From: Janthinobacterium saanense
GTDB lineage: Bacteria; Pseudomonadota; Gammaproteobacteria; Burkholderiales; Burkholderiaceae_D
Reading direction: 5' to 3'
Assembly (NCBI RefSeq): GCF_014200675.1
Contig: NZ_JACHCI010000023.1
Location: forward strand, 28,144-92,143
DNA length: 64,000 nt
The translations under genes were made by a program, and so were the position numbers. The notes beneath the pieces were generated by a model that was not told the DNA's origin, ran no database searches, and worked only from the letters and a program-made list of their open reading frames with translations. Positions 1 through 8,802 of this stretch are shown in pieces (the first letter of the stretch is position 1; every line of letters starts with the position of its first letter).

Positions 1-1
1 C

Positions 2-541
2 TGGCACCCGATGCTGGCGCGCGTGGCCGGCGCCGTGCCGCGCCGCTGGGTGGGCCGCACGGTCAGCATGGCGCAGGAAGTCGATACCCTGCTGGCGCAA
101 TACCTGCGCGGCCAGTTGCTGGTGATGCTGGTGCTGGCCACTTATTATTCAATTGCCTTGACCATCGCCGGCTTCGAAGTCGCGTTGCCTGTCGGCATCA
201 TCACGGGCTTGCTGGTATTTATTCCCTATCTGGGCTTCGGACTGGGACTGGTGCTGGCGCTGATCGCCGCCCTGCTGCAATTTGCCGACTGGAGCGGCGT
301 CGTCGCCGTGGCCGTGATCTATGGATGCGGCCAGGTTTTCGAAGGCTTTTTCCTCACGCCACGGCTGGTAGGCGAGCGCATCGGCCTCAATCCCTTGGCC
401 GTAATCTTCGCCTTGCTGGCATTTGGACAATTGTTCGGTTTTGTCGGCGTTTTGCTGGCTTTACCGGCTTCTGCCATCCTGATGGTCGTTTTTAGGCATC
501 TAAGACGCCACTATCTATCCAGCAGCTTTTATAATACATAA
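2..541 (+). CDS. AI-2E family transporter (PerM/YdgG-like), C-terminal part
   Basis: The reading frame is open from the left edge, so the gene starts outside the window; about 180 residues remain. They contain four or five hydrophobic membrane segments and the conserved end of the family, including the FEGFFLTPRLVGERIGLNP stretch followed by a glycine-rich segment (FGFVGVLLALPASA). Members are inner-membrane proteins with about eight membrane segments. Some export autoinducer-2, and others have been linked to ion antiport or are of unknown role, so the family name does not fix a substrate. The gene lies 77 bases before hda, a common betaproteobacterial order. The first ATG in view, at 11, is internal. 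Confidence 0.88.
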   Translation, partial: WHPMLARVAGAVPRRWVGRTVSMAQEVDTLLAQYLRGQLLVMLVLATYYSIALTIAGFEVALPVGIITGLLVFIPYLGFGLGLVLALIAALLQFADWSGVVAVAVIYGCGQVFEGFFLTPRLVGERIGLNPLAVIFALLAFGQLFGFVGVLLALPASAILMVVFRHLRRHYLSSSFYNT

Positions 542-618
542 TAAAAGCGGAATCCATATTAAAATGGCAATACCAATGATGCACAAGCAGTAATGAAAAA
601 CAGGACAAGGCGTACGCC

Positions 619-1287
619 ATGAAACAACTGGTGCTCGATTTAGGCACAGAGCAGGCGCACAGCCTCGATACCTTCGAGGTGGGACAGAATGCCGAGGTGG
701 CGCATTTAATGCGCCAGTTCGCCACGCGCACGTCGCGCGAGCATTTTGCCTATCTGTGGGGCGAACTGGCTGCCGGCAAGAGCCATCTGCTCAAGGCCCT
801 GGCCAGCACCGAGCGCGCGCGCTATATTTCGCCATTCTCGATCGAGTCCGAATTCGTCTACTCGCCCGAGGTGGACCTGTATCTGCTGGACGATTGCGAA
901 AAGCTGTCGCCGCTGGCGCAGATCGACGCCTTTGCGCTATTTAATGAAATCCGCGCCAACCAGGCCTTCATGGTGTGCAGCGGCGCCGTGCCGCCTGCCG
1001 TGCTGCCGGTACGCGAAGACTTGCGCACGCGCATGGGCTGGGGCTTGATCTACCAGATCCACGGCTTGACCGACGATGAAAAAATTGCCGCCCTGACCCA
1101 GGCGGCGGCTACCCGTGGCTTGACCTTGTCGCCGGGCGTGTTACCCTATCTGCTGTCCCATTTCCGGCGCGACATGCGTTCGCTGTCGACGATGCTGGAC
1201 TCCCTCGACCTCTATTCCCTGGAAACCCAACGCCCGATCACCTTGCCATTGTTGCGCGAGTTGCTGCAGGCGGAAGCGAAAGAATGA
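619..1287 (+). CDS. hda: DnaA regulatory inactivator Hda
   Basis: Hda is an AAA+ protein that binds the DNA-loaded sliding clamp and stimulates ATP hydrolysis by DnaA, preventing re-initiation of replication. The 222-residue protein matches the family's short length and lacks the C-terminal DNA-binding domain of DnaA. The N-terminus carries a clamp-binding motif (QLVLDL, residues 3-8). Walker A is GELAAGKS (48-55) and Walker B is LYLLDD (87-92). The start is preceded by AGGACAAGG. The stop overlaps the next start (ATGA), suggesting translational coupling to the HAD phosphatase. Confidence 0.93.
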   Translation: MKQLVLDLGTEQAHSLDTFEVGQNAEVAHLMRQFATRTSREHFAYLWGELAAGKSHLLKALASTERARYISPFSIESEFVYSPEVDLYLLDDCEKLSPLAQIDAFALFNEIRANQAFMVCSGAVPPAVLPVREDLRTRMGWGLIYQIHGLTDDEKIAALTQAAATRGLTLSPGVLPYLLSHFRRDMRSLSTMLDSLDLYSLETQRPITLPLLRELLQAEAKE

Positions 1288-1958
1288 TGAATCTGGCCCT
1301 GTTTGACCTCGACCACACCCTGCTGCCCATCGACTCCGACAATGAGTGGGGCAATTTCCTGGCACGCACCGGACTGATCGACGGCGTGCAGTACGCCAAG
1401 CGCAATGCTGATTTTTATGAGCAATACAAGGCTGGCACGCTCGATGCAGTGGAATACCTGGAATTCGTGCTGGGCACGCTGTCGCAATTTCCGCGCACCC
1501 AACTCGACCAGTTATACCAGCAATTCATGGTCGAAGTCATACAGCCGGCGATCTTGCCATCGGTGCTGACGCTGTTGCAGCAGCACCGCGACGCGGGCGA
1601 CCTGGTGGCCATCGTCACCGCCACCAATTATTTTGTCGCCAAGCCGATCGCCGACGCGCTGGGGGTCGAACACCTGATCGCCGCCATGCCCGAGTTCGAT
1701 GCCGAAGGCAACATCACGGGCAAGCTGCTCGGCACGCCAACCCTGGGCGCCGGCAAGCTGACCCACACCCACGCCTGGCTGGAAAAGCTGGGCAAGCAGC
1801 TGGGCCAGTTCGAGCGCAGTTATTTTTACAGCGATTCGCATAATGACATTCCGCTGATGTCGGTTGTTACCCACCCCGTCGCAACCAATCCCAACGCCGC
1901 TTTGAGCGCACATGCATCGATCCACGGCTGGCCATCACTCCACTTATTCAATGATTAA
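1284..1958 (+). CDS. HAD-superfamily phosphatase, SerB-like subclass IB
   Basis: This is a cytoplasmic phosphatase of the HAD-IB type, related to phosphoserine phosphatase. Motif I is DLDHT (Asp8 nucleophile, Asp10 acid), motif II ends at Thr112 in VAIVTATN, motif III is around Lys158, and motif IV is SDSHND (Asp184, Asp188). All four are intact, so it should be active. The cap between motifs I and II is small and helical, as expected for this subclass. It overlaps hda by four bases and pcnB by eight. The substrate cannot be read from sequence; many genomes annotate the equivalent as a histidinol-phosphatase-like or phosphoserine-phosphatase-like protein. Confidence 0.88.
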   Translation: MMNLALFDLDHTLLPIDSDNEWGNFLARTGLIDGVQYAKRNADFYEQYKAGTLDAVEYLEFVLGTLSQFPRTQLDQLYQQFMVEVIQPAILPSVLTLLQQHRDAGDLVAIVTATNYFVAKPIADALGVEHLIAAMPEFDAEGNITGKLLGTPTLGAGKLTHTHAWLEKLGKQLGQFERSYFYSDSHNDIPLMSVVTHPVATNPNAALSAHASIHGWPSLHLFND

Positions 1959-3309
1959 AAAATTCATCCGCAAGATCCTCGGCGTTAAAAAAGAGGCAGC
2001 GCGCGACGCCACGGTAGCCACCGTGCTCGGTCCTGCGCAACACGGAATCGATCCGAAACTGGTGACCTCGAACGCCATCCGCGTCACCAGCAGCCTGCAG
2101 GAAGCGGGCTTTGAGGCCTTCGTGGTCGGCGGCGCCGTGCGCGATTTGCTGCTGGGCGTGAAGCCGAAAGACTTCGACATCGCCACCAACGCCACGCCGG
2201 AACAGGTGAAAAAGCTGTTCCGCCGCGCCTTCATCATCGGCAAGCGTTTCCAGATCGTCCACGTGATGTTTGGCCAGGACTTGCTGGAAGTGACCACCTT
2301 CCGTGGCGCCGGTGCCGATTCCGCGCCCAAGGATGAGCATGGCCGCGTACTGCGCGACAATACCTTCGGCCTGCAGCACGAAGATGCGCTGCGCCGCGAT
2401 TTCACCATCAACGCCATGTACTACAACCCGGCCACGCAAGAAGTGCTGGACTACCATGGCGGCGTGGAAGATATCCGCGCCCAGACCTTGCGCATGATAG
2501 GCAAGCCGGAAGAGCGCTACCGCGAAGACCCGGTGCGCATGCTGCGCGTGGTGCGTTTCGCCGCCAGGCTGAAATTCACCATCGAGCCAGCCACCGCCGC
2601 GCCTATCCCGGTGATGGCTACCCTGATCAACAATGTGCCGGCGCCGCGCGTATTCGATGAAATGCTCAAACTGCTCATGAGCGGCCATGCGCTGGCCTGT
2701 TTGCAGCAGCTGCGCAAGGAAGGCTTGCATCACGGCTTGCTGCCGCTGCTGGACGTGGTGCTGGAACAGCCGCTGGGCGCAAAATTCGTCACCCTGGCGC
2801 TGGACGCCACGGACGCCCGCATCGCCGCTGGCAAGACCGTTTCGCCCGGCTTCTTGTTCGCCTCGCTGCTGTGGCACCAGGTGCTGGAAAAATGGACCGC
2901 CTACCGCACCGCCGGCGAATCGACGATACCCGCGCTGCACCTGGCGGCCGACGACGTGCTCGACTCGCAAACGGAAAAACTGGCCCTGCAGCGCAAGATC
3001 GGTTCCGACATGCGCGACATCTGGTCGATGCAGCCCCGTTTTGAACGCCGGGTCGGCAAGGCGCCGTACAAATTGCTGGAACATTTGCGCTTCCGCGCCG
3101 GCTACGACTTCCTGCTGCTGCGCTGCGCTTCCGGTGAAATCGAGATGGAACTGGGCGAATGGTGGACCGCCTTTTATGAAGGCGACGAAGAGACGCGCGA
3201 AGCGCTGCTCGTCAGCGCCAACGCAGCCCCCGGCGCGGTCAAGAAAAAACGCCCGCCACGCCGCAGCAGCCGCAGCAAGACCAGCACTGGCTCCACCAGC
3301 GGCGAATAG
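1951..3309 (+). CDS. pcnB: Poly(A) polymerase I
   Basis: PcnB adds 3' poly(A) tails to RNA and so speeds decay; in plasmid systems it controls copy number through antisense RNA turnover. The chosen ATG overlaps the upstream stop and gives 452 residues; an in-frame ATG at 1912 lies deep inside the upstream gene. The class II nucleotidyltransferase core is clear: GGAVRDLLLG (60-69) and DFDIAT with the metal-binding aspartates 74 and 76. The head domain motif RRDFTINAMYY and the RNA-binding region (EDPVRMLRVVRFAARL) follow. The C-terminus is a basic tail rich in Lys, Arg and Ser, typical of PcnB as opposed to the CCA-adding enzyme. Confidence 0.95.
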   Translation: MIKKFIRKILGVKKEAARDATVATVLGPAQHGIDPKLVTSNAIRVTSSLQEAGFEAFVVGGAVRDLLLGVKPKDFDIATNATPEQVKKLFRRAFIIGKRFQIVHVMFGQDLLEVTTFRGAGADSAPKDEHGRVLRDNTFGLQHEDALRRDFTINAMYYNPATQEVLDYHGGVEDIRAQTLRMIGKPEERYREDPVRMLRVVRFAARLKFTIEPATAAPIPVMATLINNVPAPRVFDEMLKLLMSGHALACLQQLRKEGLHHGLLPLLDVVLEQPLGAKFVTLALDATDARIAAGKTVSPGFLFASLLWHQVLEKWTAYRTAGESTIPALHLAADDVLDSQTEKLALQRKIGSDMRDIWSMQPRFERRVGKAPYKLLEHLRFRAGYDFLLLRCASGEIEMELGEWWTAFYEGDEETREALLVSANAAPGAVKKKRPPRRSSRSKTSTGSTSGE

Positions 3310-3785
3310 TGCGAGTGAACGCCTACATCGGCATCGGCGCCAACCTGGGCGATGCGCGCGCGAATGTGCAAGACGCCATCGCGCGCCTGGCGCGCCTGCC
3401 TGGCGCCACTTTGCTGGCGGCGTCCAGCAGCTACCGCACGGCGCCGATCGACTCCAGCGGCGACGACTACATCAACGCCGTCGCCCACATCCGCACCAGC
3501 CTGCCGGCGGAAGCACTGCTGCAGGCGCTGCACGCCATCGAAACGGCGCATGGGCGCGAGCGGCCTTACCGCAACGCCCCGCGCACGCTGGACCTGGACT
3601 TGCTGCTGTATGGCGATCAACAGATCAGCAGCCCTACCTTGAGCGTGCCCCATCCGAGATTGACCGAGCGCGCCTTCGTGCTGGTGCCTTTGCTGGAGTT
3701 GGCGCCCGCCATCGCCGTGCCTGGCGCAGGCCCTGCGCAAGCTTTTTTGCCCAAAGTGGCAGACCAGGCCATCAGCAAGCTCTGA
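3309..3785 (+). CDS. folK: 6-hydroxymethyl-7,8-dihydropterin pyrophosphokinase
   Basis: FolK transfers pyrophosphate from ATP to 6-hydroxymethyl-7,8-dihydropterin, the step before dihydropteroate synthase in folate synthesis. The 158 residues begin with the family signature YIGIGANLGD. The ATP and metal-binding motif appears as RTLDLDLLLYG, with the DLDLDL-type aspartates, followed by the conserved PHPRLTERAFVLVPL segment. The start is GTG and overlaps the last base of the pcnB stop (TAGTG), so translation is probably coupled. A second GTG six bases downstream is possible. pcnB-folK-panB is a common neighbourhood in proteobacteria. Confidence 0.95.
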   Translation: MRVNAYIGIGANLGDARANVQDAIARLARLPGATLLAASSSYRTAPIDSSGDDYINAVAHIRTSLPAEALLQALHAIETAHGRERPYRNAPRTLDLDLLLYGDQQISSPTLSVPHPRLTERAFVLVPLLELAPAIAVPGAGPAQAFLPKVADQAISKL

Positions 3786-3894
3786 GCATTATCACCATCC
3801 ATGCAATAAAATGCCGCCGCTGCACGCTGCTGAATAAAGGTCTACACTAGCGGCGTGCATCTGCGTCACCCCCTATTCACTCTTGAGAATTCTT

Positions 3895-4770
3895 ATGTCC
3901 GCTTATTTGCAAGGAACAGATCTGGCTGCGAAAGACAAGGCCGCCGCCCCTGCGCCGGCGCCTGTAAAGCCTGTCGCCGCCAAGGCTGTCACCATCCCGG
4001 CGCTGTCCGCCCTGCGCGCCGCCGGTGAAAAAATCACCATGCTGACCTGCTACGACGCCAGCTTCGCGTCGCTGATGGACCGCTGCGGCGTGGAAGTGCT
4101 GTTGATCGGCGATTCGCTGGGCATGGTCTGCAATGGCCATCACTCGACCCTGCCCGTCACTGTGGCCGAACTGGCTTACCACACGGCCGCCGTCGCGCGT
4201 GGCAGCAAGTCCGCCCTGATCGTGGCCGACCTGCCATTCGGCGCCTATGGCACGCCCGAAACGGCGTTTAACAATGCCGTCACCCTGATGCAGGCTGGCG
4301 CCCACATGATCAAGATCGAAGGCGGCGCCTGGCTGGCCGATACCGTGAAATTCCTCACCGAGCGCTCGGTGCCCGTCTGCGCCCACCTGGGCCTGACGCC
4401 GCAATCGGTGCATCAGCTGGGCGGCTACAAGGTGCAGGGCAAAAGCATCGAAAGCGCTGAACTGCTGAAAAGCGATGCGCTGGCGCTGCAAAAAGCCGGC
4501 GCCTCGCTGGTCGTGATCGAAGCGGTTCCATCCACGCTGGGCAAGGAAGTCACGGAACTGCTGGCGATTCCCACCATCGGCATCGGCGCCGGCCCTGACT
4601 GCTCGGGCCAGGTGCTGGTCATGCACGATCTGCTGGGCGTATTCCCGGGCCGCAAGGCGCGCTTCGTGCGCAACTTCATGGAAGGCGCCAGCAGCATCGA
4701 TGACGCCGTCACCGGCTATGTGAAAGCCGTCAAGGAAGGCAGCTTCCCGGCGCCGGAACACTGCTTCTGA
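3895..4770 (+). CDS. panB: 3-methyl-2-oxobutanoate hydroxymethyltransferase
   Basis: PanB makes ketopantoate from 2-oxoisovalerate and 5,10-methylenetetrahydrofolate, the first committed step of pantothenate and coenzyme A synthesis. Family signatures present include [20 protein letters not shown] (metal-binding Asp), KIEGG, and [14 protein letters not shown]. The ATG at 3895 gives 291 residues; an in-frame TTG at 3883 is less likely. The first 30 residues form an Ala/Pro/Lys-rich extension before the TIM-barrel begins, longer than in E. coli PanB. panC is not adjacent. The preceding 109-base gap probably holds its promoter, but no clear site was recognised. Confidence 0.95.
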   Translation: MSAYLQGTDLAAKDKAAAPAPAPVKPVAAKAVTIPALSALRAAGEKITMLTCYDASFASLMDRCGVEVLLIGDSLGMVCNGHHSTLPVTVAELAYHTAAVARGSKSALIVADLPFGAYGTPETAFNNAVTLMQAGAHMIKIEGGAWLADTVKFLTERSVPVCAHLGLTPQSVHQLGGYKVQGKSIESAELLKSDALALQKAGASLVVIEAVPSTLGKEVTELLAIPTIGIGAGPDCSGQVLVMHDLLGVFPGRKARFVRNFMEGASSIDDAVTGYVKAVKEGSFPAPEHCF

Positions 4771-4779
4771 TCGTATTTC

Positions 4780-4808
4780 AGGTGTGGCCGTCCGAGGCGG
4801 CCACACCT
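4780..4808. other. Strong hairpin between convergent genes
   Basis: An 11-base-pair perfect stem (AGGTGTGGCCG with CGGCCACACCT) has a seven-base loop. It sits between the ends of panB (+) and the esterase gene (-). There is no run of T on either side, so it is not a classical intrinsic terminator. It could still mark transcript 3' ends on both strands. Confidence 0.6.
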
Positions 4809-4816
4809 CAAGCAAC

Positions 4817-6385
4817 TCAGTGGCAGCAGGTATTCGATGCCCACACCGGCTGGTTGTTACTGTAGATCACCAAATTCCCGTCATTTTGCAAGAAGGCCAC
4901 GGCGCCCGGATGGCTGCTGCTGTCGCTTTGCCACAGCACATTGCCCTTCACATCGTATTGAACCAGCCTGCCATCGTCTTGCAACACGACTTCAGCTGCG
5001 CTGCTGCCAGCCGTGCCGCTGGCCCATAATTGCGTGTCGCCATCGGCGAGTGTCAGGTTGCCATCCTGGCCCAGGCTGAACGTAAAACGCCCGTCGCAGG
5101 AGCTCAGCGTTTCGCCGCGCAACAAGCCTTCGCCAGTCAATAACTGGCCGCAGACTTGCGGTTTCGTCACGGCCGGCAGCAAGCGCAGTTTATTCAGCGG
5201 TACGGCGTCGGCAATCGCCTGCAAGCCCTCTTCATTCGGATGCAGGCTGTCGCCGGCATTGAAGGCAGGCAAATAGCGAGTGCGGTCGGCTGGATCGCTG
5301 GTCGCCAGCGCCTGGTCGACGATGGCGTCGCAACCGCTATCCGGACTTTTCATGAACGCTTCCAGCTGGGCACGAACGTTTTCGGCGGCCGGCGTCCATT
5401 GCGGCGTGCCGTGAAATGGCGTCAAGGTCGAGCACAGGAACTTGACGTTGGCCTGATGCGCCTGGGCGATCAACTCCTTGTACACGGCGATAAAATCGGC
5501 TGCCGGTGGCGGATTGCCATTGTTCAGGCTATTGACCGCGTCGTCCGAAACGATCACCCATTTCACGCCAGCTTGCTGCAAGGCATCACGATTGAAGCGG
5601 GTGCGGCCAGCCTGGCCGGCGCCATCGTAGAAAAAGTTATTGCCGCTGATACCCTGGTTCAGCACGCCGACCGTCATATTGGCCTGTTGCAAACGGCGCG
5701 CCAGGTCGTTCGGCCAGCGCCGGTTCACATTGCCGCGCGACGCGATGCCATCGGTGATCGACGCGCCGAACGCCACCACGGCGCCGGTCGCCGCCGGGTT
5801 TTGCACGTCCAGGCCCGTCAGGAAATAATACGCCTGGCCGCTGACCGAATTGGCGCTGCCGCCCGGCAAATCGACGCTGCCGCCCACGTCACCCGGCGCG
5901 ATGTACACGTCTTGCAGCGAACCGGCGTGGCCGGTGGAATTATTCGCCGTGCGGCCAGGCAGATAGATGCTGACCGCCACATTGCCCAACGCCGGCACAT
6001 CCAGGGCCACCGCATCGCTGAGCACTTCCGCGCCGCGCGGGATGGTGATCGCCGTCTGGCCGCCAAACGTCGCCAAACGGTCGCTGCCCGGGATGATGCG
6101 GGCGTCCCTGTCGCGCAGTGCGATATGCACGTTACCGATTAGCAAGGGCTCGCTACCGAACAGGTTAGACAGCCGCACCCGCGCCGCCGAACCGCCGATA
6201 CTTGTATAGACGATCTGGCGAATAGTCTGGTTGTTAAAACCGGCGTCGCCGGTGGTCCACGGCGTGACCGCCCATGTACCGGTCCAGGGCACATCCGCAG
6301 CGCTGGACTGGGCCAGCGCGGGTATGCTACTCGCCAACAATAACGCCAATGCCACATTTTTTAGCTGATTCAGTCTGACCTTCAT
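4817..6385 (-). CDS. Secreted SGNH/GDSL esterase with C-terminal bulb-lectin domain
   Basis: The ATG at 6385 has a good ribosome site (GGGAGAAA) and begins a signal peptide (about residues 1-26, ending ALAQ); a longer frame upstream has neither. The 522-residue protein has an N-terminal sandwich-like region (about 30-200) and an SGNH hydrolase core: block I VAFGASITDG with Ser209 as nucleophile, block II around Gly248-Asn249, and block V DSLH with Asp379 and His382. Residues about 415-520 form a bulb-type mannose-binding lectin domain, with repeats such as LQDDGRLVQYD and LQNDGNLVIYS. This suggests a secreted carbohydrate-bound esterase, for example a polysaccharide deacetylase. The substrate is unknown. 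The gene is transcribed alone, divergent from the DUF899 gene. Confidence 0.85.
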   Translation of the reverse strand: MKVRLNQLKNVALALLLASSIPALAQSSAADVPWTGTWAVTPWTTGDAGFNNQTIRQIVYTSIGGSAARVRLSNLFGSEPLLIGNVHIALRDRDARIIPGSDRLATFGGQTAITIPRGAEVLSDAVALDVPALGNVAVSIYLPGRTANNSTGHAGSLQDVYIAPGDVGGSVDLPGGSANSVSGQAYYFLTGLDVQNPAATGAVVAFGASITDGIASRGNVNRRWPNDLARRLQQANMTVGVLNQGISGNNFFYDGAGQAGRTRFNRDALQQAGVKWVIVSDDAVNSLNNGNPPPAADFIAVYKELIAQAHQANVKFLCSTLTPFHGTPQWTPAAENVRAQLEAFMKSPDSGCDAIVDQALATSDPADRTRYLPAFNAGDSLHPNEEGLQAIADAVPLNKLRLLPAVTKPQVCGQLLTGEGLLRGETLSSCDGRFTFSLGQDGNLTLADGDTQLWASGTAGSSAAEVVLQDDGRLVQYDVKGNVLWQSDSSSHPGAVAFLQNDGNLVIYSNNQPVWASNTCCH

Positions 6386-6568
6386 GCACTTTCTCCCAAT
6401 AATAAGATTGCAATAAATAGAATAGTTGCACATGGAAAAGGTATCTGTAAAGCAAAATATTGAAAATACAAAGAAACTGCGGAACATGCGTGAAGCAGCG
6501 CACATCCGGCTGGCCATCAACGGCGTAGCTTGACCCTCCTGGCAATTCACTGAGACAGGGAGCACGAC

Positions 6569-7261
6569 ATGAGCACACTGGAACCCGCCACCACACTGGC
6601 AGCCAAGGCCAGCAAGCCCTATCCGAACGACAGCGCCGAATACCGCAGCGCGCGGCTAGCCTTGCTGGCCGAGGAAATCGAATTGCGGCGCCATATCGAG
6701 CGCGTCGCGCAGCAACGGCGCGCCTTGCCGCTGGGCGGCGAGCCGCCAGACTATGCCTTCAAGGATGAAAACGGCAAGACCGTGCACCTGCCCGACCTGT
6801 TTGGTGCACATGACACCTTGCTGACTTATTTCTGGATGTACGGCCCGCAGCGGCAGCGCCCATGCCCCATGTGCACCGCCTTCCTGGGGTCCCTGGATAT
6901 GCCGATGGCCGACCTGCGCCAGCGCATCGCCGTGGCCGTGATCGGCCGCTCGCCAGTCGAGCGGCAACTGGCTTTCGCCCGCGAGCGCGGCTGGAAAAAC
7001 CTGCCGTTCTACGCAACGCTTGATGACAGTTATGCGCGCGATTACCGGGGACTGGCGCCGGACGGCAGCGAATGGCCGGCGCTCGACATCTGGGTCAAAC
7101 GCAACGGCAAGGTCTACCACTTCTGGGGCGCGGAACTGGGTGGCACGCAAGACCCGGGACAAGACCCGCGCGGCGCACCCGATCCGACGCCCTTGTGGAA
7201 CTTGCTGGACTTGACGCCGGCTGGACGCGGCAAGGACTGGTATCCGAAGCTGGCGTACTAG
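6569..7261 (+). CDS. DUF899 family thioredoxin-fold protein
   Basis: The 230-residue protein fits the DUF899 family, which adopts a thioredoxin-like fold with a CPMC-type motif. Here the motif is CPMCTAFLGS near residue 105, preceded by LTYFWMYGP, with the typical later segment GSEWPALDIWVKRNGKVYHFWGAE (shown here only in part: WPALDIWVKR). Family members have no established reaction; the Cys pair suggests thiol redox chemistry. A ribosome site (AGGGAGC) precedes the ATG. It diverges from the esterase gene across a 183-base AT-rich gap and ends 14 bases from the convergent puuC. Confidence 0.85.
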   Translation: MSTLEPATTLAAKASKPYPNDSAEYRSARLALLAEEIELRRHIERVAQQRRALPLGGEPPDYAFKDENGKTVHLPDLFGAHDTLLTYFWMYGPQRQRPCPMCTAFLGSLDMPMADLRQRIAVAVIGRSPVERQLAFARERGWKNLPFYATLDDSYARDYRGLAPDGSEWPALDIWVKRNGKVYHFWGAELGGTQDPGQDPRGAPDPTPLWNLLDLTPAGRGKDWYPKLAY

Positions 7262-7275
7262 GCCTATTCGGCCTA

Positions 7276-8772
7276 TCAGCCCACCTGTATCCAGGTCGTT
7301 TTCAATTCCGTGTATTTGTCGAGCGCGTGCAGGGATTTATCGCGGCCATTGCCCGACTGTTTGTAGCCGCCGAACGGCACCGTGATATCGTCGCCGTCGT
7401 ACTGGTTGACGTGGACGGTGCCGGCGCGCAGCGCACGTGCCGTCTGGATGGCCTTGCTGATATCGGAAGTCCACACGGCTGCCTGCAAGCCGTAGGGCGT
7501 GGCGTTGGCCTGCTTCACTGCCTCGGCAATATCCGTAAAACCCAGCACCGACAAGACGGGCCCGAAGATCTCTTCGCGCGCAATCGTCATGCTGCCATCG
7601 ACGCCATCAAAGATGGTCGGCTGCACGTAGTGGCCGCCCGTTTCCGTGCGCGCCGGTTCGCCGCCACCCAGCAACTGCGCGCCTTCGCGCTTGCCGGCCG
7701 CAATATACGCCATCACGGTGCTCATCTGCGTGGCGTCGACGATGGCGCCCATCACAGTAGACTCGTCCAGCGGATCGCCAGGCTGGAAGCGCGGCAGCAT
7801 GGCCAGCGCTTTTTGCATGAACTCAGCCTTGATCGATTCTTCCACGAACAAGCGCGACGGCGCATTGCAGCTTTCGCCCTGGTTGAAAAAGATGGAACCG
7901 ACGGCGGCGGCCACGGCTTTATCGAGGTCAGGACAATCGGCGCAAACGATGTTGGCCGACTTGCCGCCCAGTTCAGTCCATGTCCGTTTCAAATTCGACT
8001 GGCCCGCCATCTGCACGATCAATTTTCCCGTGCGCGTGGAACCCGTAAAAGCGATGCAATCGACATCCATGTGCAGGGCCAGCGCGGCGCCCGCTTCGTG
8101 GCCATAACCGGGCAGCACGTTCAAGACGCCGGGTGGCAAGCCTGCTTCCAGGCCCAGCTCGGCCAGGCGCAAGGCCGTCAAGGGCGATTTTTCAGACGGT
8201 TTGAGAATTACGCTGTTGCCCGCCGCGAGCGCGGGAGCGATCTTCCAGGCGGCCATGATCATCGGGTAATTCCATGGCACGATGGCGGCGACCACACCCA
8301 CGGGTTCGCGCGTGATCAGGGCCAGGCTGTTGGCGGGCGTGGGGGCGATTTCATCGTAGACCTTGTCGATCGCTTCGCCATACCAGCGCAGGCAATTGGC
8401 CGTGGCGCCCACGTCCACGCTCAGGCTGTATTTGATCGGTTTGCCCATGTCCAGGGTTTCGAGCAGCGCCAGCTCGGGGCCGTGCTTTTGCACCAGGTCG
8501 GCAAACTTGAGCAGCACGCGCTTGCGCTGCGCGGGCGACTTGCCGGCCCAGCGGCGCTGGTCAAAGGCGGCGCGGGCTGCCTGCACCGCTGCATCCACGT
8601 CTGCGCCATCGCAGCGCGCCACCTGTCCCAGCAAACGGCCATCGATGGGCGACAGATTGTCGAATACCTGCCCCGACAAGGCCGCAACGCGCTGGCCGTC
8701 GATGAAGGCACGGCCATCGATTTTCAGTTCATCTGCCCGCGCGTGCCAGTCTGTTGCCGCTGCCTCTGCCAT
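7276..8772 (-). CDS. puuC: Gamma-glutamyl-gamma-aminobutyraldehyde dehydrogenase
   Basis: This NAD(P)-dependent aldehyde dehydrogenase of 498 residues has all catalytic parts: Asn168 in PWNYP, Lys191, Glu267 in ELGGK, and Cys302 in NQGESCNA. The FFNQGESCNAPSRL surround and the N-terminus match the PuuC/AldB-like group that oxidises gamma-glutamyl-aminobutyraldehyde (or free 4-aminobutanal). Context supports this: it is the last gene of the putrescine cluster, 30 bases after potI. The product would be hydrolysed by PuuD to GABA. Distinction from other amino-aldehyde dehydrogenases rests on context. Confidence 0.88.
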   Translation of the reverse strand: MAEAAATDWHARADELKIDGRAFIDGQRVAALSGQVFDNLSPIDGRLLGQVARCDGADVDAAVQAARAAFDQRRWAGKSPAQRKRVLLKFADLVQKHGPELALLETLDMGKPIKYSLSVDVGATANCLRWYGEAIDKVYDEIAPTPANSLALITREPVGVVAAIVPWNYPMIMAAWKIAPALAAGNSVILKPSEKSPLTALRLAELGLEAGLPPGVLNVLPGYGHEAGAALALHMDVDCIAFTGSTRTGKLIVQMAGQSNLKRTWTELGGKSANIVCADCPDLDKAVAAAVGSIFFNQGESCNAPSRLFVEESIKAEFMQKALAMLPRFQPGDPLDESTVMGAIVDATQMSTVMAYIAAGKREGAQLLGGGEPARTETGGHYVQPTIFDGVDGSMTIAREEIFGPVLSVLGFTDIAEAVKQANATPYGLQAAVWTSDISKAIQTARALRAGTVHVNQYDGDDITVPFGGYKQSGNGRDKSLHALDKYTELKTTWIQVG

Positions 8773-8802
8773 GGCTGTCTCCTTTGTAATCGAAACAGCA
8801 GT

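Noticed and set aside
619..1287. Whether the AAA+ protein is DnaA itself
   Set aside because: It lacks the C-terminal DNA-binding domain and is 222 residues, and the N-terminal clamp-binding motif fits Hda.
1948..3084. A 378-codon open frame opposite pcnB
   Set aside because: The pcnB protein is intact and conserved; the antisense translation is low-complexity His/Gln/Arg.
4780..4808. The panB-side hairpin as an intrinsic terminator
   Set aside because: The stem is strong but no T-run follows on either strand, so it is recorded only as a hairpin.
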